DNA of 64,000 nucleotides from Evansella sp. AB-P1 (GTDB lineage Bacteria > Bacillota > Bacilli > Bacillales > Salisediminibacteriaceae), in contig NZ_JARUKY010000010.1 of the NCBI RefSeq assembly GCF_029688925.1, positions 1-64,000 on the forward strand, read 5' to 3'. Within the stretch, counting starts at the first letter, position 1; each line of letters starts with the position of its first letter. The position numbers were made by a program, and so were the translations under genes. The notes under the pieces were generated by a model, which saw only the letters and a list, made by a program, of their open reading frames with translations, had not been told where the DNA came from and made no database searches. Shown one piece after another: positions 20,922 to 31,074 of the stretch.

Positions 20922-21288
20922 GTCAATCCCTCCGTTATTATGTGGAATAATTTATTCTTTCAACATATATTTTGGCTCTTTTAACTTCATTATCTCATTA
21001 GTCAAATAATAGGTATATAGTACCTTCATGCACATTTTATAGTAACTAACAATCGGATTAACACTGATTGCTAGTCTCCACAGGAGAGATCATCCATTGC
21101 AAATAAGACACGGTGATTCAAATACAGAGTGAAGCATGCCTATTATTTAGCTTGTGTTCAATTTTGTGGTTGATTTTTGCTGCTAGGTACTCAAATTACA
21201 CCTAAGAGCAATCCCACACACGAAGAAATTGTGATAGCATTTTCGAGGAGTCTCGTGGGATTCCACTCATTCCAATTAGATTAAAATT

Positions 21289-21605
21289 ATTTTCATCCTC
21301 CATGGTGCAATTTCCACTTGCATAGGAGGACTACCCTGAAAATAGAAACGGTTCAGGAGTGAAGGGTGACGACTCCAGCGGGATCAGCACGAACCGAAAA
21401 TCCCCTACCACTTACCGAGTAAGTGGTAGGAAGTTGAGGCCGTGCCCCACGCAGCCAGGACGGCAGGATTACGCCGTTGCCCACAGGACGTGGGCTGATC
21501 TTAGGTGTAATTGGTTCACCTGCAACGGATGAACTCCTCTTAGTTAGAACATTTTCATCCCCCATGGTGGAAGTTTACTTGCATGTGAGGTCTACCCTGA
21601 AAATA
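21289..21605 (+). repeat. family A composite repeat, copies 2 and 3, with nested hairpins
   Basis: Two direct repeats of about 56 bp (21289-21344 and 21551-21605, roughly 85 percent identical, both ending ctaccctgaaaata) flank about 206 bp. The inside has the segment gactccagcgggatcagcac (also partly present at 57766) and a perfect 12-bp stem (21404-21415 with 21419-21430, 3-nt loop). Confidence 0.8.
21431..21515 (-). repeat. family B covarying hairpin, copy 4
   Basis: Outer stem ATTACGCC (21468-21475) with GGTGTAAT (21504-21511), one G-U; inner stem GCCCAC (21479-21484) with GTGGGC (21490-21495), 5-nt loop. It matches the three copies at 59.98-61.16 kb in opposite orientation. Confidence 0.75.
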
Positions 21606-21629
21606 AACCATCATCCTTTAACACATTCT

Positions 21630-23690
21630 TTATTTAAAAAGTGAATTGCAGTCTACGATTAGTGCAACTTGTCCATTCCCTAAAATAGTTGCACCTGAAA
21701 TAGCAAAGACGGATGATAAGTAGTTTCCTAGAGCCTTTAAAACTATTTCTTGTTGACCAATAAAGGAATCAACAACTAAGGCTGCTATTTGATCTCCCTT
21801 TCGTACAATAACAATAGAATGATATTCATCCGCTTCTCTTACTTTAGGTACTTTAAAAAGTGTAGAAAGATCTATTATTGGAACGACACTACCTCTGAAG
21901 TCGATCACTCTTTGATTGTGAGCTGCCATAATTTCACTTTCTTTAATAATAGCCGTTTCGATGATAGATGATAGTGGTATAGCATATATCTCATCTTGTA
22001 ATTCTACTAGCATGACGGATATTATAGATAAGGTTAGTGGAAGCTGAATGGAAAAAATGGTTCCTTTATTTCTTTCAGAGTCCACAGTAACACTTCCACC
22101 TAATGATTCAATCTTATTTTTTACTACGTCTAGTCCTACCCCTCGACCTGAGATATCAGAAATTTTATCCGCTGTACTTAGTCCACTTGAAAAAAGTAAT
22201 TCATACACTTGTTTATCCGTCAACGAATCACTTTGTTCCTTACTAATTACACCGTTCTTTATAGCTTTTTGTAAAACCTTTTCACGATAAATACCTGCTC
22301 CATCATCAGAGACTTCAATAAAAACATGATTCCCACTATGATACGCCTTTAAGGTTACTTTTCCCTCTTCATTTTTATTATTTCTCTTACGAACGTCTGG
22401 TTTTTCAATCCCATGATCAATTGAATTTCGTAATAAATGAACAAGCGGGTCCCCAATTTCATCAATAACGGTACGATCTAACTCTGTATCTGCACCAATA
22501 ATTTCTAAGTTGATTTTTTTATTTAATTCTTTTGCTAAACCTCTTACCATTCTTGGAAAGCGGTTAAAAACTTGTTCTACTGGAACCATTCTCATATTTA
22601 AAATGATGTTTTGTAGGTCTCCAGATATTCGAGTCATATGTTCCACTGTTTCCGTTAAGTCATTATTCTTTAAATCCTGAGAAATTTTCTCTAAACGCCC
22701 ACGATCAATTACTATCTCTTCAAATAGGTTCATTAAGCTATCTAGCCGTTCAATATTAACACGAATGGTTTTATTTAAAGAGCCACCTTGTTGCACCTTA
22801 TTATTTTTTTCACTAGTAGGTTCCACTGGATTCAAATCACTTGTGATGTTATTTTCTAGGGAATCCACTTCACTAATGTTGTCCTTTGCAGTCTCATTTT
22901 TATCATGATTGGAAAGTTGATCTACATCAATCGTTATGATATTTACACTATCAATCTCAGAAACTTTTAATATTTTTGCTTCAACCTCATTTGCAGAATC
23001 TTTCGTTAAAAGAGTGATTGAAAATTCTAACTCAAAGTTCTCTTCCTCTAATTGTTCTACAGTAGGCTGGGACTTAATGACTTCACCAATTTTCTCTACT
23101 ACTTCAAAAACCATATACACACGTGCAGCTTTTAAAATGCAATCTTCTCGTAAACAAACGTTAATATAATAAGCTTGAAATCCCTGTTCCCTTGATTGAG
23201 ATAATACAGTAAGTTCAAAGTCATCAAATGGTGGAAGTTGATTATTATATGTATGATCACTTTCTTCTTCCTTCATTACTTCAACTGTTGCTGCTACTTC
23301 ATTAATAAATGTACCTTGTTCTATTTTTTCTAATTTTTGAACAGTAGATATAACATTTCGTTTACCGTCCCCACTATTCTCAATGTCCGTTACCATTGCC
23401 TCAAGGTGGTCTACTGATTCAAAGACGACATCCATCATTTGTGAACTTACTGTTACGGTCCCATTACGTATACTATCTAGGACATTTTCCATTTGATGAG
23501 TTAGACTTGCTAAGTCTTCATAGCCCATCGTTGCAGCCATCCCTTTTAGGGTATGGGCAGAACGGAAAATTTCACTAATTAATAATGAGTCCTTAGGGTT
23601 ATTTTCTAGCTTTAGAAGATGGTCATTCATGGACTGTAAATGCTCTTTACTTTCTTCAATAAACATGTCTAAGTACTGATTTTTTTCCAT
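21630..23690 (-). CDS. cheA: Chemotaxis histidine kinase CheA
   Basis: Autophosphorylates in response to receptor signals and passes phosphate to CheY and CheB. Domains in order: P1 HPt with the phosphorylated His (H46 in FRSAHTLKG); a P2 response-regulator-binding region (about 165-265); an acidic linker; P3 dimerisation (about 310-370); P4 ATP-binding with HLLRNSIDHGIEKP, SDDGAGI and GRGVGLDVVKNKIESLGG; and a C-terminal CheW-like P5. It has 686 aa. It follows cheB by 11 bp. Downstream, the usual junction with cheW is broken by 708 bp of repeats. Confidence 0.97.
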   Translation of the reverse strand: MEKNQYLDMFIEESKEHLQSMNDHLLKLENNPKDSLLISEIFRSAHTLKGMAATMGYEDLASLTHQMENVLDSIRNGTVTVSSQMMDVVFESVDHLEAMVTDIENSGDGKRNVISTVQKLEKIEQGTFINEVAATVEVMKEEESDHTYNNQLPPFDDFELTVLSQSREQGFQAYYINVCLREDCILKAARVYMVFEVVEKIGEVIKSQPTVEQLEEENFELEFSITLLTKDSANEVEAKILKVSEIDSVNIITIDVDQLSNHDKNETAKDNISEVDSLENNITSDLNPVEPTSEKNNKVQQGGSLNKTIRVNIERLDSLMNLFEEIVIDRGRLEKISQDLKNNDLTETVEHMTRISGDLQNIILNMRMVPVEQVFNRFPRMVRGLAKELNKKINLEIIGADTELDRTVIDEIGDPLVHLLRNSIDHGIEKPDVRKRNNKNEEGKVTLKAYHSGNHVFIEVSDDGAGIYREKVLQKAIKNGVISKEQSDSLTDKQVYELLFSSGLSTADKISDISGRGVGLDVVKNKIESLGGSVTVDSERNKGTIFSIQLPLTLSIISVMLVELQDEIYAIPLSSIIETAIIKESEIMAAHNQRVIDFRGSVVPIIDLSTLFKVPKVREADEYHSIVIVRKGDQIAALVVDSFIGQQEIVLKALGNYLSSVFAISGATILGNGQVALIVDCNSLFK

Positions 23691-23701
23691 CTAATTCCCT
23701 C

Positions 23702-24787
23702 CTAGTGACAATGTTGAATGATTGTTGAAGCAACTTGTTCTAAATCAACAACTACGTTAACTCGTTTCGATTCAATAGCAGCACGAGGCATTCCATACAC
23801 AACCGCTGAATTACTAGATTCAGCAATGGCAATGACCTTTTTATTATTCGATAAGTCTATAAGTCCTTTCGTACCATCAGAACCCATCCCAGTTAAAACA
23901 ACAGCCATTACATGATAATTTAATAATTGGGCTAAAGAATGAAATAATGCATCAACAGAAGGACGATGACCGTTAACTGCAGGAGACTGATCCAATTGAA
24001 CTGCTACAGAAGTCCCAATACCTCTTACTTTTAAATGGTATCCTCCAGGTGCAATATAGGCAACACCTTTTTTGATAATTTCTCCATCTTCCGCCTCTTT
24101 TACTTCAATATTTGACAGTTCATTTAACCGATTACTTAATGATTTCGTAAAACCTGCCGGCATGTGTTGTACAATCAGTATAGGATAAGGAAAATCTGCA
24201 GGGAGCTTCGTTAATACTTGCTGCAATGCTTTTGGTCCGCCTGTAGACGTTCCAATAGCAACTATCCCTTTTCTTCCTAATTTATCAAATATTTTATCCG
24301 CTGAATGGAAAGTAGGTGTTTCCTTTACCTTCGTTACCTTTAAACTATCTATCTGTTGTGCTTTTTCATTAGTCGAAAGAAGCTTTGTTAAAGAGGTAGT
24401 TGAGGCATGTATAACCTTCTCGATTAAATCGTTTTGAACTTTATGAATGTCCAATGATATTGGACCTGAAGGCTTAGAAATAAAATCGAAAGCCCCATAG
24501 TCCATTGCTCGAATAGTATTATCAGCTCCCTTCGTTGTTGTGCTAGATAACATAATAACCGGTTTCGGATACTCCTTCATAATAATTTTTAAAGCTTCCA
24601 AACCGTCTATTATTGGCATCTCAACATCTAATGTGACAACATCTGGATTATATTTTTTTATTTTTTCAATAGCATCTTCACCGTTTCGAGCAGTTGCTAT
24701 TACCTCTATTCTAGAATCCTTTTTTAATAAATCTGAGATCACCTTTCGCATAAATGCAGAGTCATCTACAACAAGGACGTTGATCAT
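23702..24787 (-). CDS. cheB: Chemoreceptor methylesterase CheB
   Basis: Response regulator that demethylates (and may deamidate) receptors. The receiver domain has VVDDSAFMRKV and the phospho-acceptor D54 in TLDVEMPIIDG; after a linker the esterase domain shows the catalytic Ser in IGTSTGGPKALQQVL, the His in VQHMPAGFTKSL and the Asp in GMGSDGTKG. It has 361 residues. It lies between flhG and cheA as in B. subtilis. Confidence 0.97.
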   Translation of the reverse strand: MINVLVVDDSAFMRKVISDLLKKDSRIEVIATARNGEDAIEKIKKYNPDVVTLDVEMPIIDGLEALKIIMKEYPKPVIMLSSTTTKGADNTIRAMDYGAFDFISKPSGPISLDIHKVQNDLIEKVIHASTTSLTKLLSTNEKAQQIDSLKVTKVKETPTFHSADKIFDKLGRKGIVAIGTSTGGPKALQQVLTKLPADFPYPILIVQHMPAGFTKSLSNRLNELSNIEVKEAEDGEIIKKGVAYIAPGGYHLKVRGIGTSVAVQLDQSPAVNGHRPSVDALFHSLAQLLNYHVMAVVLTGMGSDGTKGLIDLSNNKKVIAIAESSNSAVVYGMPRAAIESKRVNVVVDLEQVASTIIQHCH

Positions 24788-24805
24788 GCGTTGATTCCTC
24801 CAATT

Positions 24806-25693
24806 CTATCGTTGGAACAAATATTTAAGCTTTGACACAAATGTATTCAATGATACTTTCTCATCCATTATTTTTGTGCCATCATTCTTTATAAACTGTA
24901 ATGCTGCTTGATGAATTGCTATAGAAGGTTTGCTTTTAGGAGACATTAAGATAAAAGGAACTTGTGACCTAACTCCCTTCCAAACTATTTCATCATCCGG
25001 TAATGTTGCAATATGACTAATTTCTTTATTTAAGAATTGCAGACAAACAGATGATAGATTTCTGGCTGTGTTTACTCCATCATTTTTGTGCTTTGCACGA
25101 TTAACAATCAAATGGATCGGAATAGCATTACTCTGACTATTTATATGTTTGATCATTGCGTAAGCATCTGTTATTGATGTAGGTTCTGGTGTGGTTACTA
25201 AAAATAATTCGTTAACAGATAACAGAAAGTGAATACTGCTTTGAGAAATTCCTGCACCCATATCAAATAAAATGTAATCATATTTTTGCCCTAATTGTGA
25301 TAGCTGTTCTAAAAAGTAATTCATCTTCTCTTCCGTCATTTGAAACAGTTCCGTTAAACCTGTTCCCCCTGAAATAAAGGATAAGCCTTCTTGTCCTGTT
25401 TCAATAATATCCCATATTGTAAAACCCTTTTCTAGCATATCTACAATAGAGAAGTTCGTTGTTTTCCCAAGCAGTATATCAATATTAGCCATTCCAATAT
25501 CAAGGTCAAAAATAATGACATTTTTGCCCAGTTTTTGTAATGCTAAACTAAAGTTTACTGAAATATTCGACTTACCTACGCCACCTTTTCCACTTACAAC
25601 AGCAATGACCTTCGTGTTTTTAATATTATTCTCATTAGAACGATCTTGAAATTGCATCATTTTATTACGCAAAACGTCTGCTTGATCCTTCAT
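24806..25693 (-). CDS. flhG: MinD-like ATPase FlhG (YlxH), flagellar number/placement regulator
   Basis: Partner of the FlhF GTPase; sets the pattern and number of flagella and assists C-ring assembly. The deviant Walker A VVSGKGGVGKSNISVN lies near residues 32-47, Walker B-like DLDIGMANID follows, and DMGAGI is present. The short N-terminal segment before the ATPase core (MKDQADVLRNKMMQFQ) corresponds to the part that stimulates FlhF GTPase activity in B. subtilis. It has 295 aa. It follows flhF with 7 bp spacing. Confidence 0.95.
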   Translation of the reverse strand: MKDQADVLRNKMMQFQDRSNENNIKNTKVIAVVSGKGGVGKSNISVNFSLALQKLGKNVIIFDLDIGMANIDILLGKTTNFSIVDMLEKGFTIWDIIETGQEGLSFISGGTGLTELFQMTEEKMNYFLEQLSQLGQKYDYILFDMGAGISQSSIHFLLSVNELFLVTTPEPTSITDAYAMIKHINSQSNAIPIHLIVNRAKHKNDGVNTARNLSSVCLQFLNKEISHIATLPDDEIVWKGVRSQVPFILMSPKSKPSIAIHQAALQFIKNDGTKIMDEKVSLNTFVSKLKYLFQR

Positions 25694-25700
25694 TGATCGT

Positions 25701-26828
25701 TCATCTCCTTAATACATGTTCAATCAGCTTGGAATGGGAAGCTTCAATAATATCATCAGGTACATTTTGTCCAGTTGTAATATAAGATGTACCAAGATTA
25801 AACTCATGATGGACATTGAGCATTGCTCCATGTGACTCTGTTTCATCAGCTTTCGTAAATATGACCTTATTCAAAGTAACGGCTTGAAATTGTTTTATAA
25901 TTTTCTTCATGTCTTTATATTTTGATGTTAAAGATAATACTAGATGCGTTTCCATTTCATCATCAAAATCAATAACCTGACGTAATTGCTCTACGTACAG
26001 TGGATTTCTAAAGTTTCTTCCTGCAGAATCTACTAAAATAAAGTCATACTCCTTTAAACGTTCCTTTGCTTCTTTGAAATCATTAATAGAATAGGCAACT
26101 TCAACTGGGACATTTAATATTTTGGCATATGTTTTTAATTGATCAATTGCAGCTATTCGATACGTATCAGTCGTGATGAAAGCAACTTTTTTACCGTGAA
26201 CGAGAGTAGATTTTGCTGCTATTTTAGCTAACGTGGTAGTTTTTCCAACTCCTGTAGGACCAACAACATTTAAATAACGCTTATCATACTTAAAAGGTCC
26301 ATATGCAATATCGCTTAGATCATCCAATATGATTTCTTCTGTCCATTTCCATAAAACCTTTTCTGATTGCTCATCGCCATTTTCTGAGTACCACCGTTTT
26401 AAAAGCTTTTTTAATATGTTTAGTCGATACACCTCTAATACTTCTTGAAATAAAAGGTGTTGATTTATTGTGTTCAAAAAGCCCGGATACTCTTCTGAAC
26501 CTTGAATAGTTACAGATTGATTACTCATATTTTTAATCATTGACTTTAAATCTGCAATTTCTTTTACCAGTCCATCTTTATTTGAATTTGCATTTCTAAC
26601 TGTCGAGGAAGCTTTCACTTCCTTTTTATAATGTTTTGTACCCTGTCTATGTGGAATATCAGGATCTATTGCAGCAATCACTTCAATCATTTTTTTCGTA
26701 AAAAGACCTAAAAAACCACCAGTTTCAATACGTTTTGAATTTAGGATAACTGCATCATTGCCTAATTCCTCACGAATTTTTACCATTGCCTCTGGCATAT
26801 CTTTTGCAGTAAATTTTTTTACTTTCAT
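25701..26828 (-). CDS. flhF: SRP-type GTPase FlhF
   Basis: Signal-recognition-particle family GTPase that governs flagellar position. The N-terminal B domain begins MKVKKFTAKDMPEAMVKIRE and is basic; the NG domain has [38 protein letters not shown] and a TKADET specificity motif. It has 375 residues. Its ATG overlaps the flhA stop (ATGA), so flhA-flhF are translationally coupled; flhG follows directly. Confidence 0.96.
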   Translation of the reverse strand: MKVKKFTAKDMPEAMVKIREELGNDAVILNSKRIETGGFLGLFTKKMIEVIAAIDPDIPHRQGTKHYKKEVKASSTVRNANSNKDGLVKEIADLKSMIKNMSNQSVTIQGSEEYPGFLNTINQHLLFQEVLEVYRLNILKKLLKRWYSENGDEQSEKVLWKWTEEIILDDLSDIAYGPFKYDKRYLNVVGPTGVGKTTTLAKIAAKSTLVHGKKVAFITTDTYRIAAIDQLKTYAKILNVPVEVAYSINDFKEAKERLKEYDFILVDSAGRNFRNPLYVEQLRQVIDFDDEMETHLVLSLTSKYKDMKKIIKQFQAVTLNKVIFTKADETESHGAMLNVHHEFNLGTSYITTGQNVPDDIIEASHSKLIEHVLRR

Positions 26829-28867
26829 GTTCCATTCACCACCCCAACACTTTGTACCTCTATCGTAGATTCTAATTCGTTATATGATAGTACCGGTATA
26901 TGTGGTATATAACGTTCAATAATATGACGATAATACATTCTCACTGCTGGAGAACAAAGAATAATAGGCATTTGACCCGTTTCCTGCATACGTTCTACCT
27001 CCACCATTGTTGATTCAACAATAGATTGCATTTGATTTGGATCAAGGTTTAAAAAGCTTCCGTGTTCTGTTTGTTGAACAGCATCTGCTACCATTTTTTC
27101 AACTGCACCACTGACAGTAACTACGTACATTGTTTCCCCCTCAGTTGCATATTGCTTCGTTATTTGTCGAGATAAAGATTGTCGTACATATTCCGTTAAT
27201 AAATCCGTATCTTTCGTCATTTGACCATAATCTGCTAATGTTTCAAAAATTACTGGTAAGTTTCGAATGGACACCTTTTCTTTAAGTAAGCGACTTAACA
27301 CTTTTTGAATATCTCCGGTAGATAATGGATTCGGAGTCACGTCCTCCACTAATGTAGGATACGTTTCATTAAGATGATCAATCAATTGTTTTGTCTCTTG
27401 TCTTCCAATTAATTCATGTGCAAAGCGTTTAATCACTTCCGTTAAATGGGTTGAAACCACTGACGGAGGATCAACAACCGTATATCCAGACAATTCAGCT
27501 TGATCTTTCTGTTCCTCCGATATCCATAGTGCAGGTAATCCAAATGCTGGTTCAATCGTTTCAATACCCGTAATATTCTCATCCTCAACTCCTGGACTCA
27601 TTGCCATAAAATGATCGAGGAGTAATTCCCCTTTTGACACTTCATTCCCTTTAATTTTTATGGAGTATTCATTAGGTTGCAATTGAATATTATCCCTTAT
27701 ACGAATAACAGGTACAATCATTCCCATCTCAATAGCTAACTGCCTTCTAATCATGACAACTCGATCTAGTAAATCTCCACCTTGATTGGCATCAGCTAAT
27801 GGTATTAAACCATAGCCAAACTCGAATTCAATAGGATCTACTTGCAGTAAATTAACGACGCTTTCTGGTGACTTTATATCCTCTTCTTGGTCTTCTAATT
27901 CTCCATCAATCTCTTCAAGATCTATTGCTTTTTGCTCGTTTCGTCCAAGCATAAATCCTCCGATACCAAATATTAGAGCCACAGTTGTAGTTACCATAGC
28001 TTCTATTGGAGTAAAGAACCCTAATAATGCAATAGCACCTCCAGCTACATATAACATTTTCGGATAAGCTAGTAGCTGTTTCGTCACATCGTGACCTAAG
28101 TTCCCTTCAGACGCAGCCCGTGTTACCACAATACCTGTTGCAGTAGAAATAAGTAGTGCTGGTATTTGACTCACTAATCCATCTCCTACAGTTAGTAACG
28201 TGTATTTCCCTGCTGCCTCATTTAAGGATAAGCCTTCTTGCATCATTCCAATTACAAGACCAAAAATGATATTTATAATTACAATAACGATACCAGCAAT
28301 TGCATCACCTTTAACAAATTTACTAGCACCATCCATTGATCCGTAAAAATCAGCTTCCTGTTCAATTTTCTTTCTTCTTTCTCGTGCTTCCAAATCAGAT
28401 ATCATTCCTGCGTTCAAGTCAGCATCAATACTCATTTGCTTACCGGGCATTGCATCTAACGTAAATCTAGCTCCTACCTCTGAAACTCGTTCTGCACCCT
28501 TAGTGATTACAACAAATTGGATAACAACAAGTATTATGAACACTACAAAACCAACAAGTGCATTACCACCAACTACAAAGTTGCCGAATGTATCAATTAC
28601 GTTTCCTGCATCCCCTTGATTTCCTAGAATAGCTCGTGTTGTAGATACATTTAATCCAAGTCTGAATAACGTAATCAGTAGTAATAGAGTTGGAAAAATG
28701 GAAAACTGTAACGGTTCTCTCGTATTCATTGAAACTAGAATAATTAAGAGAGCAATAGATATATTTATGATAATTAAAAAGTCTATCATACCAGTTGGTA
28801 ATGGTATGATGAGCATAATAACAATAAGGATAACTCCTAATAAAATACTAAAATCTCTAGCTGCCAT
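26825..28867 (-). CDS. flhA: Flagellar export gate protein FlhA
   Basis: Largest subunit of the flagellar type III export gate; a nonamer whose cytoplasmic domain docks chaperone-substrate complexes. The N-terminal half has about eight membrane helices (starting LGVILIVIMLIIPLPTGMID) and the conserved loop around VSEVGARFTLDAMPGKQMSI and DADLNAGM. The C-terminal half is the soluble docking domain. The ATG at 28867 has AGGAGAG at good spacing and gives 680 aa, the family length; the frame opens 15 codons further upstream without a site. Confidence 0.97.
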   Translation of the reverse strand: MAARDFSILLGVILIVIMLIIPLPTGMIDFLIIINISIALLIILVSMNTREPLQFSIFPTLLLLITLFRLGLNVSTTRAILGNQGDAGNVIDTFGNFVVGGNALVGFVVFIILVVIQFVVITKGAERVSEVGARFTLDAMPGKQMSIDADLNAGMISDLEARERRKKIEQEADFYGSMDGASKFVKGDAIAGIVIVIINIIFGLVIGMMQEGLSLNEAAGKYTLLTVGDGLVSQIPALLISTATGIVVTRAASEGNLGHDVTKQLLAYPKMLYVAGGAIALLGFFTPIEAMVTTTVALIFGIGGFMLGRNEQKAIDLEEIDGELEDQEEDIKSPESVVNLLQVDPIEFEFGYGLIPLADANQGGDLLDRVVMIRRQLAIEMGMIVPVIRIRDNIQLQPNEYSIKIKGNEVSKGELLLDHFMAMSPGVEDENITGIETIEPAFGLPALWISEEQKDQAELSGYTVVDPPSVVSTHLTEVIKRFAHELIGRQETKQLIDHLNETYPTLVEDVTPNPLSTGDIQKVLSRLLKEKVSIRNLPVIFETLADYGQMTKDTDLLTEYVRQSLSRQITKQYATEGETMYVVTVSGAVEKMVADAVQQTEHGSFLNLDPNQMQSIVESTMVEVERMQETGQMPIILCSPAVRMYYRHIIERYIPHIPVLSYNELESTIEVQSVGVVNGT

Positions 28868-28921
28868 TTGCTTCTCTCTCCTAACTAATCTAACCTTTAT
28901 GAAAAACAGCATCCCGTTTTA

Positions 28922-30001
28922 TCACAATTTTTTTTGAATTCGATATACATAAGCAAGCACCTCTGCCACGGCTTTAAATAAATCCTCTGGAACAGCGTCA
29001 CCAATTTCTGCTTGGCTGTATAAAGCTCGAGCTAGTGGACGATTTTCTACTGTAATAACATCATTATTTTTGGCAATGTTTATTACTTTTAGAGCAATGA
29101 AGTCAACCCCTTTTGCAACAATAATTGGTGCATCCATTTGATTACCATCATATTTTAACGCTACAGCATAATGAGTTGGGTTTGTTATTACTACGTCTGC
29201 CTTCGGTACTTCTGCCATCATTCGACTCATTGCCATCTGTCTTTGTTTCTCTTTAATTTTAGACTTTATTAAAGGGTCACCTTCTGTCTTCTTATATTCA
29301 TCCTTAACATCTTGTTTGGACATTTTAATATTTTTCTCATGATCATACTTTTGATACAAATAATCAAATACAGATAAGAAAATTAATAGAATAGCTACTG
29401 CAAGACCCATTATCACAGTCAAATTACCAATTAAACGAACACCTTCTCCTATAGAATAGAGAGAAAGCTTTAAAATATCGTCTAAAAATATCCAAATGAT
29501 TGAAAAGGTAACGATACCAACAAGGGTAATCTTTAACATAGACTTTAAAAACTCAACTAACGCCCTTATAGAAAATATCCGTTTTGCTCCTTTGATTGGA
29601 TCTAACTTCTCTAACTTCATCTTTATTGCTTCTGGGGCAAACAGAATACCTACTTGTAAATAGTTACTAAAAACTCCTGCAATCATCGCAATAAACATAA
29701 ATGGAGCTACTACTAGTGCGGCTTGAAAACTATATTCAATAAACATAGACTGCACATTATTTTCTGTTAAATCTATCAGCATGTATTCCTGAAACGTAAA
29801 TTGTGCTATAGAGAATAATTGTTCCACCGAAAAGCGACCAAAGAACCAAAAGGATAAAAATACAAATAATAAAATAAATGCAGTGTTTACATCTGTGCTC
29901 TTAGCAACTTGTCCTTTCTGTCTCGACTCTTTACGTTTCTTCGGTGTTGCTTTTTCTGTTTTTTCTTGTGCAAAATACTGGAGATCGAGGGAAATGTACA
30001 T
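28922..30001 (-). CDS. flhB: Flagellar export switch protein FlhB
   Basis: Export-gate component that switches substrate class from rod/hook to filament after hook completion. It has four membrane helices in the N-terminal 220 residues, the conserved basic start EKTEKATPKKRKESRQKGQV, and the self-cleavage site NPTH in VVITNPTHYAVALKYDG. The C-terminal domain after NPTH is strikingly similar to the stand-alone YlqH protein at 58318-58635. It has 359 aa. It sits between fliR and flhA with a few bases on each side. Confidence 0.97.
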   Translation of the reverse strand: MYISLDLQYFAQEKTEKATPKKRKESRQKGQVAKSTDVNTAFILLFVFLSFWFFGRFSVEQLFSIAQFTFQEYMLIDLTENNVQSMFIEYSFQAALVVAPFMFIAMIAGVFSNYLQVGILFAPEAIKMKLEKLDPIKGAKRIFSIRALVEFLKSMLKITLVGIVTFSIIWIFLDDILKLSLYSIGEGVRLIGNLTVIMGLAVAILLIFLSVFDYLYQKYDHEKNIKMSKQDVKDEYKKTEGDPLIKSKIKEKQRQMAMSRMMAEVPKADVVITNPTHYAVALKYDGNQMDAPIIVAKGVDFIALKVINIAKNNDVITVENRPLARALYSQAEIGDAVPEDLFKAVAEVLAYVYRIQKKL

Positions 30002-30004
30002 ATG

Positions 30005-30784
30005 CTATACCCCTCCATAAAGTTGCATCAATGTTCTCATTGTCAACGTCATTGTTTCAATTAAATAATCTACTAAAACAAAAAATGGTGCCATAACTAA
30101 AAATAACATAATAAATCCTGCAACTATTTTTAATGGTAATCCAACCACAAATACATTTACTTGTGGTACTGATCTTGAAATCATTCCTAAAGCTACATCG
30201 ATAAGGAATAGAGAACCAACAATGGGCATAGACATTTGAAAAGCGATAAGAAACATTGTGTTAAAACTAGTTACTACATGTTGCAAGACTGAATCATTCC
30301 CAAAAGGGATAAACAGCTGATCTATTGGTATAAATTGATAGCTGTAAAATACCCCATCCAATAAGATGTGATGACCATCCGTTGCTAGCAAAAATAGTAA
30401 GGCAAATGTATATAAATATCCACCTGTTAAAGGTGTTTGTGTTCCAGTTTGTGGATCGATTACATTGGCAATCATAAATCCCATCTTATAATCTATAAAT
30501 CCACCTGCTACTTGAATAGCATAAAGCAATATCATTGCTACAAGCCCAACGGTCAAACCTACTAACGCCTCTTTTATAATTAATAAATAATAGCTATAAT
30601 CTATTGCAATAATAGGCCAATCACCGGTAAAAAACATTAACCATGATAATAAAACTGCTATTCCGATTTTGATTGAAGCAGGTATATTTTGATAAGAAAA
30701 AAAAGGTAAAGTTACCATAAAGGATGAAACTCGTACTAAAATTAATAAAAACGCTGGAAACCAATCAAATATTTCAATAAACAT
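30005..30784 (-). CDS. fliR: Flagellar export gate protein FliR
   Basis: Membrane subunit of the FliP-FliQ-FliR export channel core. The 259-residue protein is almost entirely hydrophobic helices, with conserved VRVSSFMVTLPFFS near the N-terminus and PQVNVFVVGLPLKI in the C-terminal third, both typical of FliR. It is encoded 6 bp after fliQ and 3 bp before flhB. Confidence 0.96.
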   Translation of the reverse strand: MFIEIFDWFPAFLLILVRVSSFMVTLPFFSYQNIPASIKIGIAVLLSWLMFFTGDWPIIAIDYSYYLLIIKEALVGLTVGLVAMILLYAIQVAGGFIDYKMGFMIANVIDPQTGTQTPLTGGYLYTFALLFLLATDGHHILLDGVFYSYQFIPIDQLFIPFGNDSVLQHVVTSFNTMFLIAFQMSMPIVGSLFLIDVALGMISRSVPQVNVFVVGLPLKIVAGFIMLFLVMAPFFVLVDYLIETMTLTMRTLMQLYGGV

Positions 30785-30790
30785 AGTAAC

Positions 30791-31060
30791 CTAACCTACA
30801 AACTGATGGAGATTACTAAAGATTTGTTGTGCAAAAGATAGTGCTTGAGACAGCATCCAAGGTCCAAAGACAATTAGAGCCACTAAAACACCAACAATTT
30901 TTGGAATAAACGCTAGCGTTTGTTCCTGAATTTGTGTCGTTGCTTGGAAAATACTAACTAAAAGTCCTAACCCTAAAGCAATTACGAGTAGAGGTCCTGC
31001 AATCATAAGGACTGTAAAAACGCCTCTCTCAGCTAACGATATGACCATTTCTTGTGTCAT
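30791..31060 (-). CDS. fliQ: Flagellar export gate protein FliQ
   Basis: Small two-helix membrane subunit of the flagellar type III export gate. It is 89 residues long with helices around 13-38 and 50-75, and the conserved ATTQIQEQTLAFIPKIVGV between them. It lies between fliP and fliR as in all flagellar gate operons. Confidence 0.96.
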   Translation of the reverse strand: MTQEMVISLAERGVFTVLMIAGPLLVIALGLGLLVSIFQATTQIQEQTLAFIPKIVGVLVALIVFGPWMLSQALSFAQQIFSNLHQFVG

Positions 31061-31074
31061 TTACATCACGCCCT

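Larger units (their letters stand above)
20922..21629. other. cheA-cheW spacer built of repeats, no gene
   Basis: No credible gene. From 21289 to 21605 it is a composite: two near-identical direct repeats (21289-21344 and 21551-21605) bracket a 12-bp hairpin and a family B hairpin. The part 20940-21290 also holds repeat-like fragments (for example ttacacctaagagcaatccca near 21194, like family B). A 70-codon minus-strand frame at 21353-21565 lies wholly in the repeats and is not called. Confidence 0.75.

Noticed and set aside
21353-21565. 70-codon minus-strand open frame between cheA and cheW
   Set aside because: Lies entirely in family A/B repeats, no ribosome site, composition set by the repeat; the translated pattern is a by-product of the hairpins.
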